Of a stretch of DNA of 61,431 nucleotides, positions 51,237-61,000 are shown piece after piece. Each line of letters starts with the position of its first letter. Within the stretch, counting starts at the first letter, position 1. The stretch covers positions 1-61,431 of the forward strand of contig CAJUGG010000047.1 in NCBI GenBank assembly GCA_910585995.1. Direction: 5' to 3'. Under the pieces are notes generated by a model that saw nothing but the letters and a program-made list of their open reading frames with translations, had not been told where the DNA came from and made no database searches. The translations under genes were made by a program, and so were the position numbers. This stretch comes from an uncultured Lachnospiraceae bacterium. Its GTDB lineage: Bacteria; Bacillota; Clostridia; Lachnospirales; Lachnospiraceae.

Positions 51237-51719
51237 ATGGCAGGAAAGGGACAGAAATTAAAGGCAGATACCGTGCTAAAGAATTACTGGAATGACAACG
51301 AGCAGTTCGCAGATCTGTTTAATTTGTTAAAAATTCTACTAAGTACAAGCAAGTCATCAAAAGAGATTAAGGAAGAGGTGCTGCACTATGTAAAAGAACA
51401 TCCTGTAGATCAACAAGTAATAATGACCGTGGCTGGGACGGCAAATTGTGAGATTGATTATAGCGCGTTAAGCGGGAAAGAAGAGAGCAGTATGTGGAGA
51501 GTATTTAGAGAGGAACGTGAGGAAGGAAAGATTGAAGGGAAAAAAGAAGGCAAAGCAGAACTTGTCGTAGAACTTTTAGAGGAAGTTGACCAGGTGCCGC
51601 AGAAATTACGCGAGCAGATTCTAAAGAAAGAAGATCCCGTAATATTAAGAAAATGGTGCCGCATCGCTGCGCAGGTGATGTCGGTGGAGGAGTTTGAGAA
51701 AAGGTATCAGGAAATATAA
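51237..51719 (+). CDS. Rpn-family protein lacking the nuclease core
   Basis: The 160-residue protein starts KADTVLKNYWNDNEQFADLF, the N-terminus of Rpn/PD-(D/E)XK transposase-like nucleases, and ends with the C-terminal helical part EEVLHYVKEHPVDQQVIM, EEGKIEGKKEGKAELVVELL and VMSVEEFEKRYQEI. The central nuclease domain, about 130 residues in usual relatives, is absent. The deletion leaves the frame open. Likely inactive. Confidence 0.6.
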   Translation: MAGKGQKLKADTVLKNYWNDNEQFADLFNLLKILLSTSKSSKEIKEEVLHYVKEHPVDQQVIMTVAGTANCEIDYSALSGKEESSMWRVFREEREEGKIEGKKEGKAELVVELLEEVDQVPQKLREQILKKEDPVILRKWCRIAAQVMSVEEFEKRYQEI

Positions 51720-51773
51720 ATCCGTACAGAACAATCGATTGCAGGCTTTGCCAGCGAACCTATTGTCATGAAA

Positions 51774-51806
51774 AAAGAGAATCGCCAGTGGCGGTTCTTT
51801 TTTGTA
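51774..51806 (+). terminator. Rho-independent terminator
   Basis: AAGAGAATCGCC, AGT loop, GGCGGTTCTTTTTT with G-U pairs; separates the Rpn gene from the pilus operon. Confidence 0.7.
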
Positions 51807-51913
51807 CAAAAAAATAAATTCCCTGCTTCTGTAATGATTTCTGTAATGGTTGATCCTTTAAAATGATTCTCACAGTAAGCATAATAGGCTTCTTAGGAAG
51901 GCGGGAACTTAGG

Positions 51914-52099
51914 ATGGAGATACGCAGGGGGAAGGGCACAGGGACATTTATTGTGAAGATCCTGGATAGGCAGAATGCAACCTGGCAGGGAAGCGTCACC
52001 TGGGCGGAGCGACAGAAAATACAATATTTCCGCAGCGCTTTGGAGCTGTTAAAGATGATAGATGGAGTTCTGGTCGAAGATGAAGGAGGAGAATCATGA
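51914..52099 (+). CDS. Small conserved protein leading the pilus operon
   Basis: The 61-residue form (MEIRRGKGTGTFIVKILDRQ, then NATWQGSVTWAERQKIQYFR and SALELLKMIDGVLVED) overlaps the adhesin start by 4 bp (ATGA), which implies translational coupling. Similar short proteins precede pilus or adhesin genes in Lachnospiraceae. The start could also be ATG 51863. Function unknown, perhaps regulatory. Confidence 0.55.
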   Translation: MEIRRGKGTGTFIVKILDRQNATWQGSVTWAERQKIQYFRSALELLKMIDGVLVEDEGGES

Positions 52100-55000
52100 A
52101 ACATAACAGGATGAAAAGAGTGATGGCATGTGTGCTTTGTATCATGGTACTGATGAGCAGCAGCTGTGCGATGGCTGGCAGAGTGGACGCCCAGGAGCCG
52201 ATGCTTTTAGAAGATCATGCCGTCCCGACAACAGATGAGATGGATGGTGTTTCAGAGGATGCAGAGGCTGAGATTATGCTCCTTCAAGAAGATGGCTCCT
52301 CTGAGGCTGAAGGCGCTCATGAGGATGCTGTGCCTGTAGAGGAAGAGGAGACGGCGCCTGAAGAAAACACGACGTCTCAGGAAGAATCTGAACCAACGGA
52401 TCATGAGGAAAACATAGAAGGTTCTCAGGACGTATCGAATGAACAGGAAAATGTATCTGGTGATCAGCAGACAGAGCCAACAGAGGATATTTCCGGCGGC
52501 GATCAGCAAGAAGTGCCAGGCGAAGAGAATGGTGACACTCAGGAAACCCCGGATACCAATACATCCGACAATGAGACAGAGCCGCCAAGCAGCGACAACA
52601 CTGAAGCACCCGGTGATCAGACCCCAGATGATACACAGATTCCCGCTGACGATCCAACTTCAGGTGACGAAAATAACAATGACCAGACTGAAGAGGATAA
52701 AACTCCTGGTGATACCACGACCGGGGATGGTGTTCAAGATCCGGACAGTGATGTGACAGATGAGGACTCCAAAGACGAGACAGCCGGTGATGTGGCTAAT
52801 CCGGACGCCCCCACCTTACCTGAGCAACCAGATGCTCCGGCTTTGGATACCACAGATCCCGCTCCAGAGAATCCGGACAATGAGATTACAGAAGATACGA
52901 CGCTTAATCCAGATGGTGAGATCACAGAAGATACCTTGCTCCATCCAGACGGCGAATCAGACAGTGATGTACAAGAAGGCACTTTAACGGAAGAAGAACA
53001 GCAACAAGTGGAAGATGTGATCGCTCTGATCGAAGCATTGCCAACGATGGAAGAGATCGCGGAGAGATTTGCTGCATTAGAAGAAGCAGAAGATGAAGAA
53101 GGCTATGCAGCATACTATCAAGAACTCTGTGCACAAGTCACCGAAGCCCAGGAAGCGTATGATGCTCTCTCTGAGGCACAGAAAGAAGCTGTGACAAATG
53201 CAGAGATTCTGGAACAGTTTGAGTGGCTGTGGTCGGATACCTTAGAAGAGGGTAATTCTATATGGGGTGCACTTGAAGACGATAGTGCCTATGTTAATGA
53301 AATAAAAATTACTAATATTCAAGATGGTGTAGCACCGTTTGATTTCCATCAGCACGATCCGGAAAAATGTTACAACAATGGGAAGCTAATTTGTGGGCTA
53401 AATGCATATGAAGCAGAGGGTGATGAGGCAGAGCCTGGAGATGATCTCAATGGTCACAATAAAATTGTCAGAACTTTTGACAGTGTTACGTATGATTTCA
53501 ATGTCAATATGAAATCTTACGATTCATATAAAAGTTATAATACTGCACGAATTAAGTTTGAATTTGTGCTTCCAGTAAGTTTTGAGCAGGCTGTTTTTGA
53601 TGAAGCTTCTATGACATGGATGGATAGGACAGAAGGATATGCACCAGTTACCACGACAGAAACACGTACTATTGATGGTGAAGAAAAAGAATGTCAAGTA
53701 CTGACTTGTTATGCTTATCTGGAGCCGTCAAGCGGTGGTATATCCGTAGTTCCTGGAAACTATGGGCAAAATGTGACAATAAAAGTAAAATCTATGAAAA
53801 ATGGAGAAACTTTCGCACCAATCATAAGTGCTGCAATGGAACATAGTACATGGGAAGGCGAATGTAAACAAGAAAATCATATTAAGAACGAGAAAAAAAC
53901 AATTATAGCAGATGAAATAAGGGTAACAGCAGCTCCCAAATATAATATCCAATTAAGAGGAGACGGCAGCTATAAAGATACTTTTGATTTTACTACAGGT
54001 ACAGATGATGCATTAAATAAAGTCGATGAAAACGGGAAGATTGTTGGTCGTGTCATGAAATTGGGCATCACTCTTCAGCTGTATAATAACAACCGTTCAA
54101 AAGGCCTGAAAGGAATTGAACTGCCTGACTGCACAAAGCCTATACAGTTTGATCTTTTAATAGACTCAAAATATCATATTAACCAGCCCGCGCCAGGTAC
54201 AGACTATCAGCAAGGTAATGAGGTTTCTATAAATACTGAATATATGCCACTGGGATGGAGTTATGACTTCAACCATGGAGGCAATCATGGAGAACCAAAT
54301 GCGGATGGACGGCAGATCTTTGAGACGCAGCGTTGTCAGGGTCTTGCGCCTATTGGTCAGTGGGGAGGCCAAAATGGCTGTTATAAAGGTGGAGATTGGA
54401 AAGTTACACAAGAGGGAACTATCCTGCATGTCGAAATTAAAGATTATCAAGTAGATGTAGAGCGGATGCCTCTTCGCAATGCCGATTGGGGAGACATCGT
54501 ATATGGTTCGGATATTGGTATTGGCTGCTTTTCAGCCGGTCAGATATGGATAGTACAGCCTTATAATAAGAAAGAAACGGGAGATAATCAAGGACCAGAC
54601 TTTGATATTGTCAAACAATATGGGCAAGGTTCTTTCCGTACAATGGTAGAGGCTGTCAATCTGAAGATGACGACGTTAAGCGGAACCGAATTTGCAGATG
54701 ATAAGGATACCAATAATAAGCAGATCATACAAGATGATGACCGATATGCTGGTACTTTGGAATTGACTTTGCCTGGTTCTCTTCAGAATCGTGTCAGATA
54801 TGCGGATGCAACAGATTATGCAAGTAAAGGCGCAGGCACCGATGATGTCCGCGATGGCAATGATTATGCTACAGTTGGTTCAGAGATCAGACTTGGTGGT
54901 GGGTTCACCTATCATTCTAACGGAGAGGAGGAAAATCAGCTTTACTGGGGAACTAATCTGACAAAATTCTATGGCAGAGCAATAGAGCCTGTACAAGAAG

Positions 55001-58000
55001 GAGAGAACTATCTGGCTCCTGTGTTTAGTGGTGGAGTAGAGAATACAGAAGTTCAGGTTAAGGCCTATTATGCGACGAAACGGGACGGCGAAGACTGGAA
55101 CAGCGATGAAGAGATGAAATGTACTTATGAAGATGATCTTGTTTTTTATGAGAATATGAGTGAGATCATAAAGAAAGGTGACATCTGTGTTGGCATTCTC
55201 TATTGCTTTAAAGGACCAGGAACCCTACATGAAACAGCCAGTCATCCCGAATATAAAGCTTTTCATAGAGCCAAAGTAAAAGATGATATGAACTTAGCCG
55301 GGAATGCCTATATGCTGATTTCTACCTCTCGTGTCTGGACAAAAGAGATGTTTGAACAGGGAAGAATGAACCTCGATAACATTCCGAATTGGTCAGAGTC
55401 ATCTACAAAGCTTAGTTCCTTCCCGAATTATCAATATTTGAGTGCAAATATTGAGGGCTCTGTATGGTATACCAAGGAAGAATATGCCCCGGATGGAAGC
55501 GGGATATTGGGCAAACATAATTCCGATTGGGAACATTGGGGCGATACCCTCCTGATTATTGGCCATAAGACCGGGATTACCAAACATCTGCTGCAACAAA
55601 GCGGAACTCATACAAAAGATACCTTTAATTTGGATACCGATCAGAGGGTAGTGGATTTTAAACTACAGCCGCGCGTCTATTATGACAACAAAGAGGGCAT
55701 CGGGAATAATAAGGTTACTGCAACTACTGTTGAGGTTGTGGATATTCTTCCGAAACATCTGACGTATGTACCTGGATCTGCTTATATTGGAGGCGAGTAC
55801 AAACAGACAGCAGCCAATGGCGGTATGCAAGGAACGATAGAGGGAGGACAACAAAAAGATCCAGTAATTGGAGAAATAACGGAGAAAATCAACGACGAAT
55901 CTGTAAAATTTACAACGCTCAAATGGACTTTTGAAAATGTAAATGTTGGTGACGAACTTCCGCCGATCTATTATTCGGCCAATATTGGAACCAGAGGAAA
56001 TGCAGATACAGATGTTCCAACGGGAAGTACATCATTAGTGAATCGGGTTTATATCACTTCGCAATACGATCGCCGCGCTCATACGATTACAAATGGAAAT
56101 TATGCGGAAGTAGGTATAAGTGTTACCCGTGGCAGTGCCAGTTCTTTTGGCAAATATACACTTCAAAATGTAGCCGAAGAAGATGGGGAGATTGATTATG
56201 TAGTTTATTACAATAATAATGCACAAACAGATACAAGCGTAGATCTTATGGATACGATGCCTGCAAATGGGATAGCAGGCAGCCACTTTACCGGCAGTTA
56301 TACGTTTGCCGGGTGGAAACTGGATGTGAGTGTGTGTGATAGAGATAAGATACAAATTTTCTATTCCACAGATGAAAAATATAAAAATCAAACCATACAA
56401 GATGTTGCAAGTGAAGGATGGAAGACATGGACACCAGCTGTGATTGGAGAAGATGGTATGATTACATTACCAGAAACAACTCCTACAGCATGGATAGTTA
56501 CAGGGCAGTTAGCACCTGGTCAGATTGTTAAGATTGATCTGAAACTTAGATTGAATCCTGATCCATCTGCAACGGATAAGAAAGAGAATAATTTTTATAT
56601 TAATCGCCTTTCAAGCGGAGAGACTACAGTTACTACCAAGACTCCAACCGTAAGGAGGACATTAGAGGGTCTGACTTGGATGGATTATAACCGAAATGGA
56701 ATCCAGGATGAAGAAGAGACAGGAGATCGGATATCTGGTGTCAAAGTAGAACTTCTGAAGTTGAGAGAGGGAGGAGATGTTGCAGCAGAAGCAGATTATG
56801 AACCAGTTTATTATCCTGTAGCGGAAGGGTCGACTGCATCACCTAAGCCAATTTTCATTCAGACAGGACAGCAGATCAGCCTGCGTTCACCTGAGGGAAC
56901 AACCCCAAGCACATATGAGACAGGAAGATATAGATTCCTTGATTTACCGGATGGGATCTATGCCGTAAGATTCTCAAGCGGGGCAGACAGCAGTGATATC
57001 TCACAGTGGAGAGCGACTGGCAAAGATCTTTGGAGCAATGATGAGATCGATTCGGATGCAGAGCCGACATATGAGAATGACAGATTACAAAAGACGGTGA
57101 TTCTTGGCATCGTTATGAAAGATGCAGAGACCATGTATCAGGAGAAAATGGAGTTGCAGGAATCTAAATATCATGACAGCGGTTTCTATCCGAATACCGA
57201 ACTCAATATTCAGAAAAAGGATGAATCTGGACGGAACTTAAGCGGTGCGTCATTTACCATTACAGACTCTGACGGAAGAGTGTTGAGCTTTACAGAAGAG
57301 GATGGAACTTACAAAGCAGTCCAGTTAGAAGATAATTTATATGAATCAGAGTCTTCGGAAGAAACTTTGTCGGGAGCATTATATTATGTTGCACATGCGA
57401 ACCAACCTAATTATGTTCTAAGCTTTGCTGATTGGGAGGCAGTACTTCAGGAAAGGAAGGATACAGATAACCAGAAGTTTGAAATTATTCCGCAAGGAGA
57501 TGGCAGCTTTGCATTCAAAAAATATGGTGACAATAGATGGCTGAATATTAGCGGCGGAGTTTCAAATGTACAGATCGAAGGTGCTGATGTCATAGGTTAT
57601 GAGCATGGAGGAAATCCTGAGGCAAACGAAAAATGGTATATGCGTGCGAATAAGAACGGAAGTATTCGGATACAGGCGCAGGCAGCAGGTTCAGGAAATG
57701 CAGGATTTTTGGATATAAGTGGTGGAAGTATTCAAGAAAATCAAAATATCCAGATTTGGACAGGAAATAGTACAGAGGCACAGAACTGGAAACTGATACC
57801 TGCAAAAAATGCAGATGGTACAGAGAGTACACTGACTGTAAGCGCAGATGGCAGACTTCATATTACAAACCTAATCCCAGGTGAGTACACCATCACTGAG
57901 ATGATATCTCCGACTGGCTATGCTCTGCTGGAGAAGCCTGTGAAGATTCAGGTAGGTAAGGATGGGAAGATCTATACCTCAGATGGCACAGAATGTTCAA

Positions 58001-58149
58001 ATTATCAGGTGGATATTATGAACTATGAACTCTACGAACTGCCTTCCGCCGGCGGCATTGGAATCTATTGGTATACGATCAGCGGCGCTTTGCTGATGAT
58101 GGCAAGCCTGTTGGTTTTATATAAGAAAAAATATGCGGGGAGGTGCTGA
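52096..58149 (+). CDS. Giant sortase-anchored pilus tip adhesin
   Basis: The 2017-residue surface protein has a signal peptide to about residue 33. An acidic low-complexity region rich in Asp, Glu, Thr and Pro spans about 34-298. A helical FIVAR-like module follows (ALIEALPTMEEIAERF, AQEAYDALSEAQKEAV, about 299-380), then a long beta-rich adhesive region (about 400-1500). An SdrD/Cna B-like module starts about 1520 (LEGLTWMDYNRNGIQDEEET). The last Cna_B domain starts about 1699 (NIQKKDESGRNLSGASFTIT) and is interrupted by a beta-trefoil-like insert (about 1760-1905) with repeats ending QKFEI, NEKWYMRAN and AQNWKLIP. The domain ends with E-box YTITEMISPTGYALL. The sorting signal is LPSAG at 1982 plus helix and basic tail. 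It heads the pilus operon. Confidence 0.85.
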   Translation: MKHNRMKRVMACVLCIMVLMSSSCAMAGRVDAQEPMLLEDHAVPTTDEMDGVSEDAEAEIMLLQEDGSSEAEGAHEDAVPVEEEETAPEENTTSQEESEPTDHEENIEGSQDVSNEQENVSGDQQTEPTEDISGGDQQEVPGEENGDTQETPDTNTSDNETEPPSSDNTEAPGDQTPDDTQIPADDPTSGDENNNDQTEEDKTPGDTTTGDGVQDPDSDVTDEDSKDETAGDVANPDAPTLPEQPDAPALDTTDPAPENPDNEITEDTTLNPDGEITEDTLLHPDGESDSDVQEGTLTEEEQQQVEDVIALIEALPTMEEIAERFAALEEAEDEEGYAAYYQELCAQVTEAQEAYDALSEAQKEAVTNAEILEQFEWLWSDTLEEGNSIWGALEDDSAYVNEIKITNIQDGVAPFDFHQHDPEKCYNNGKLICGLNAYEAEGDEAEPGDDLNGHNKIVRTFDSVTYDFNVNMKSYDSYKSYNTARIKFEFVLPVSFEQAVFDEASMTWMDRTEGYAPVTTTETRTIDGEEKECQVLTCYAYLEPSSGGISVVPGNYGQNVTIKVKSMKNGETFAPIISAAMEHSTWEGECKQENHIKNEKKTIIADEIRVTAAPKYNIQLRGDGSYKDTFDFTTGTDDALNKVDENGKIVGRVMKLGITLQLYNNNRSKGLKGIELPDCTKPIQFDLLIDSKYHINQPAPGTDYQQGNEVSINTEYMPLGWSYDFNHGGNHGEPNADGRQIFETQRCQGLAPIGQWGGQNGCYKGGDWKVTQEGTILHVEIKDYQVDVERMPLRNADWGDIVYGSDIGIGCFSAGQIWIVQPYNKKETGDNQGPDFDIVKQYGQGSFRTMVEAVNLKMTTLSGTEFADDKDTNNKQIIQDDDRYAGTLELTLPGSLQNRVRYADATDYASKGAGTDDVRDGNDYATVGSEIRLGGGFTYHSNGEEENQLYWGTNLTKFYGRAIEPVQEGENYLAPVFSGGVENTEVQVKAYYATKRDGEDWNSDEEMKCTYEDDLVFYENMSEIIKKGDICVGILYCFKGPGTLHETASHPEYKAFHRAKVKDDMNLAGNAYMLISTSRVWTKEMFEQGRMNLDNIPNWSESSTKLSSFPNYQYLSANIEGSVWYTKEEYAPDGSGILGKHNSDWEHWGDTLLIIGHKTGITKHLLQQSGTHTKDTFNLDTDQRVVDFKLQPRVYYDNKEGIGNNKVTATTVEVVDILPKHLTYVPGSAYIGGEYKQTAANGGMQGTIEGGQQKDPVIGEITEKINDESVKFTTLKWTFENVNVGDELPPIYYSANIGTRGNADTDVPTGSTSLVNRVYITSQYDRRAHTITNGNYAEVGISVTRGSASSFGKYTLQNVAEEDGEIDYVVYYNNNAQTDTSVDLMDTMPANGIAGSHFTGSYTFAGWKLDVSVCDRDKIQIFYSTDEKYKNQTIQDVASEGWKTWTPAVIGEDGMITLPETTPTAWIVTGQLAPGQIVKIDLKLRLNPDPSATDKKENNFYINRLSSGETTVTTKTPTVRRTLEGLTWMDYNRNGIQDEEETGDRISGVKVELLKLREGGDVAAEADYEPVYYPVAEGSTASPKPIFIQTGQQISLRSPEGTTPSTYETGRYRFLDLPDGIYAVRFSSGADSSDISQWRATGKDLWSNDEIDSDAEPTYENDRLQKTVILGIVMKDAETMYQEKMELQESKYHDSGFYPNTELNIQKKDESGRNLSGASFTITDSDGRVLSFTEEDGTYKAVQLEDNLYESESSEETLSGALYYVAHANQPNYVLSFADWEAVLQERKDTDNQKFEIIPQGDGSFAFKKYGDNRWLNISGGVSNVQIEGADVIGYEHGGNPEANEKWYMRANKNGSIRIQAQAAGSGNAGFLDISGGSIQENQNIQIWTGNSTEAQNWKLIPAKNADGTESTLTVSADGRLHITNLIPGEYTITEMISPTGYALLEKPVKIQVGKDGKIYTSDGTECSNYQVDIMNYELYELPSAGGIGIYWYTISGALLMMASLLVLYKKKYAGRC

Positions 58150-58176
58150 AAGGATCAGAAGATGATGATAATTTCA

Positions 58177-58193
58177 GCGGCCTTCCGGGCCGC
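58177..58193 (+). other. GC-rich hairpin between adhesin and major pilin genes
   Basis: GCGGCC, TTCCG loop, GGCCGC. There is no T run. It may act as an mRNA stabiliser or processing point that raises major pilin yield relative to the adhesin. Confidence 0.45.
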
Positions 58194-58268
58194 ATGGAAG
58201 TGCAGGATGCACGCAACAGAAAAACTGTAAATCATGGGCAAAGCCCGCAAAAAAGAAAGGAAGAAGAC

Positions 58269-59951
58269 ATGAAAAAGTTTTTAGCAATGTTGTTAGCATT
58301 GGTCATGGTTATGGGGATGTCAGTGACCGTGTTTGCAGAACCAGATCCAGACACTACGAAAAAGATGCCAACATCAGGAGACGAGTTAGCTGCTTCGGTA
58401 AATGATATTAAGCAGGCAGGAGTTACAGTAACTGCATATAAAGTTGTGGAGGCAAATTATGATGCAGAAAGAGGCTTTACAGGGTATTCTTGGGTAAAAG
58501 AAACAGGATATACAAAAGATTTGTTTATCAATGTTGAAAAGGATGGTAAAACAACCAAAACATTGAATATTGATGAGGCAAGCATTATCAAACTTGCAAA
58601 TATGGCAAAAGTTGGGACATTGGGAAATGGAGTTCCAATGACAGCAGCTGCAGGAAGTACTACGTATTCTGCAATTTTAAAAGCTGGTAGTTATGTTGTG
58701 CTTGTAACTGGTTCTAATGATATTATTTATAATCCAATGCTTGTTGGTGTGTATTATACACTGCAAGGCACAGGTGACAATAATACATTGGAAACAGAGG
58801 AAATCAGTGCATTAGATTCTTGGGATTTGTTTGCGACGGATGGATTTGTAAAATCTTCTGAACCAGGCGTAACAAAAGAGATTGTAAATCCGGGCAGCAA
58901 TAATGATCATGGTGATGATGTTGCAATCGGGGATACAGTATCATTTAAAATTTCAACTACAATGCCTTCATACAGTGATGAATACACGGCACCAAAGTTC
59001 AACGTAAGTGATACGATCAGTAAAGGTTTGACTTATAAAGATGATACACTTGTTGTCAAAGCAGGTGGAACGGAACTGACGAAAGGCACAGACTATACGC
59101 TGGACCCAGCATTTGCTTCTACAGCTCGGACATTTAAGGTGAACTTTACTCAGACATATATTGAAAATAATAAAAATGCAGAAATTACAATTGAGTATTC
59201 AGCAATCTTAAATAGTGAAGCAGGTATTAACTATGATGCGAATACGAACAAAGCAACCCTTGAATACAGCAACAATCCAGATCCAGAGGTTGATTTAAAG
59301 ACAAAAGATGATACCACATACCACTATACGTTTGGTATTGATGCAAAATTAAATGGTTCTAACAGCAATACAACTCAGGAATTATATAAGCTTGATGAGA
59401 ATGGAACTGCTATTGTTAATGGTGAGACTGTCACAGTTACCAATCCTCTGCCAGGTGCGAAGTTTACACTTCAGAAAAAGAATGAAGATGGAAGTTTGGA
59501 TACAGACCCTAAGCATAAATATGAAGCAGTATCTGCTGATGATGGTAGTTTGAACTTTGAAGGACTGGATGCAGGTACTTATGTACTGGTCGAGACAGAA
59601 GCACCTAAAGGGTATTCTCTTGATCCAACTGAACATACAGTGGTGATTAGTGCTACCTATTATGATGGAACAGAGGATAAAAAAGTTGATAAAGGCAGAC
59701 TGAAATCTTATACGATTAAAATCGATGGTGAAGTAACATCAACTTACACAGCAACTTATGATTCTACAACGAATACCATTACTACGATTGATAAAACAGA
59801 ATTAGGTGTTACTGGAATTAAGAACACCAAATTAGCATCCCTTCCATCCACCGGTGGCATCGGTACAACGATCTTCACCTTTGGCGGATGTGCGATCATG
59901 ATTATCGCAGCAGGTCTGTACTTTGCAACCCGCAGAAAATCTGCAAAATAA
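58269..59951 (+). CDS. Major pilin (SpaA/FimP-type), LPSTG-anchored
   Basis: The 560-residue pilin subunit starts MKKFLAMLLALVMVMGMSVT (signal). It has Ig-like D1 and D2 modules (about 40-380), where GDTVSFKISTTMPSYSDEYT and FNVSDTISKGLTYKDDTLV mark a typical isopeptide domain. A Cna_B-like D3 follows with GAKFTLQKKNEDGS and E-box YVLVETEAPKGYSLD. The sorting signal is LPSTGGIGTTIFTFGG plus RRKSAK tail. The usual VYPKN pilin lysine motif is not clear; WDLFATDGFVKSSEPGVTKE is a candidate position. ATG 58269 follows AAAGGAAG. Confidence 0.88.
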   Translation: MKKFLAMLLALVMVMGMSVTVFAEPDPDTTKKMPTSGDELAASVNDIKQAGVTVTAYKVVEANYDAERGFTGYSWVKETGYTKDLFINVEKDGKTTKTLNIDEASIIKLANMAKVGTLGNGVPMTAAAGSTTYSAILKAGSYVVLVTGSNDIIYNPMLVGVYYTLQGTGDNNTLETEEISALDSWDLFATDGFVKSSEPGVTKEIVNPGSNNDHGDDVAIGDTVSFKISTTMPSYSDEYTAPKFNVSDTISKGLTYKDDTLVVKAGGTELTKGTDYTLDPAFASTARTFKVNFTQTYIENNKNAEITIEYSAILNSEAGINYDANTNKATLEYSNNPDPEVDLKTKDDTTYHYTFGIDAKLNGSNSNTTQELYKLDENGTAIVNGETVTVTNPLPGAKFTLQKKNEDGSLDTDPKHKYEAVSADDGSLNFEGLDAGTYVLVETEAPKGYSLDPTEHTVVISATYYDGTEDKKVDKGRLKSYTIKIDGEVTSTYTATYDSTTNTITTIDKTELGVTGIKNTKLASLPSTGGIGTTIFTFGGCAIMIIAAGLYFATRRKSAK

Positions 59952-60044
59952 TAGTATTACATAAGAACAATATCAGGGCGGCAGGCCTGTCTTGGTATTT
60001 GTGAAAAAGACAACAAAACAAATACAAACGAACCACGCAGACCC

Positions 60045-60068
60045 GGCGCGGCGGCTTACCGGCGCGCC
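60045..60068 (+). other. GC-rich hairpin between major pilin and sortase genes
   Basis: GGCGCG and CGCGCC arms with inner CGG/CCG around CTTA, no strong T run. May partly reduce read-through into sortase genes. Confidence 0.4.
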
Positions 60069-60109
60069 GCTGGTCGAAGTGATATTTCGCAACAACAAGG
60101 AGAGTCCGG

Positions 60110-61000
60110 ATGAAAAAAAATTACACATTACTTATATTTCCCATCTTATTCTTAGCCGGTTTGTCCTTATTGCTGTATCCATTGGTCTCCAATGAATGGA
60201 ACAATTATCGGCAGAGCAAACTGATCTCCACTTATGATGAAGTTGTCGCGCAGCAGACCGCCGCGGGAACGATAGATTACGAGGTGGAGAAAAATCAGGC
60301 GTTTGGCTACAACGAGGCTTTAAAACCTTATATTCTTCCAGATTCCTTTGCCAATGCAGCCCATTCAGAAGAAGCTGATGAAGGTTATATGTCCTGTCTG
60401 AATCTGACAGGAGACGGGATGATGGGATATGTAGAAGTCCCTAAGATTCATGTCAAATTACCCATTTTCCATACCACGGATGAAGAAGTCCTTCAGACTG
60501 CCGCAGGGCATCTGGAAGGCAGTTCTCTCCCCGTAGGCGGAGAAGGCACCCATGCCGTGATCTCCGCCCACCGTGGACTGCCAAGCGCGGCGCTTTTTAC
60601 GGATCTGGATCGATTGAGTGAAGGGGATTGTTTCTTATTATATATATTAGATGATGTGTTGTGTTACAAAGTCGACCAGATATCCGTGGTAGAGCCGGAA
60701 GATACCAGTGCACTCGCAGCAGAAGACGGCCTGGATCTGGTGACGCTTTTGACTTGTACTCCCTATGGAGTCAACAGTCACCGTCTACTAGTGCGGGGCC
60801 ACCGGGTTCCCTATGAAGAGATCGAAGATGAAGCAGTAGCTGCCTCTGATTTCTTAGGACCCAGCCTGCATACCAACTATGTATTGTGGGTGGTGATCGG
60901 ACTTTCGGCCACAGGACTTTTTATTTTCTTATTATATCTGTATGACAAGAAGTCGCACAAAGCCGCAGTACAGACAGAAAGTCAGGATCAAAAAGCATGA
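60110..61000 (+). CDS. Class C sortase, pilus polymerising
   Basis: The 296-residue membrane enzyme has an N-terminal helix (TLLIFPILFLAGLSLLLYPL), the sortase core with catalytic His in THAVISAHRGLPSAALFTDL (about 147), and Cys in LVTLLTCTPYGVNSHRLLVR (about 218, Arg 226). A C-terminal membrane helix follows (about 245-270), marking class C. It joins pilins through Lys to Thr bonds. A DPF/W lid motif is not evident. Overlaps the next sortase by 4 bp. Confidence 0.9.
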   Translation: MKKNYTLLIFPILFLAGLSLLLYPLVSNEWNNYRQSKLISTYDEVVAQQTAAGTIDYEVEKNQAFGYNEALKPYILPDSFANAAHSEEADEGYMSCLNLTGDGMMGYVEVPKIHVKLPIFHTTDEEVLQTAAGHLEGSSLPVGGEGTHAVISAHRGLPSAALFTDLDRLSEGDCFLLYILDDVLCYKVDQISVVEPEDTSALAAEDGLDLVTLLTCTPYGVNSHRLLVRGHRVPYEEIEDEAVAASDFLGPSLHTNYVLWVVIGLSATGLFIFLLYLYDKKSHKAAVQTESQDQKA

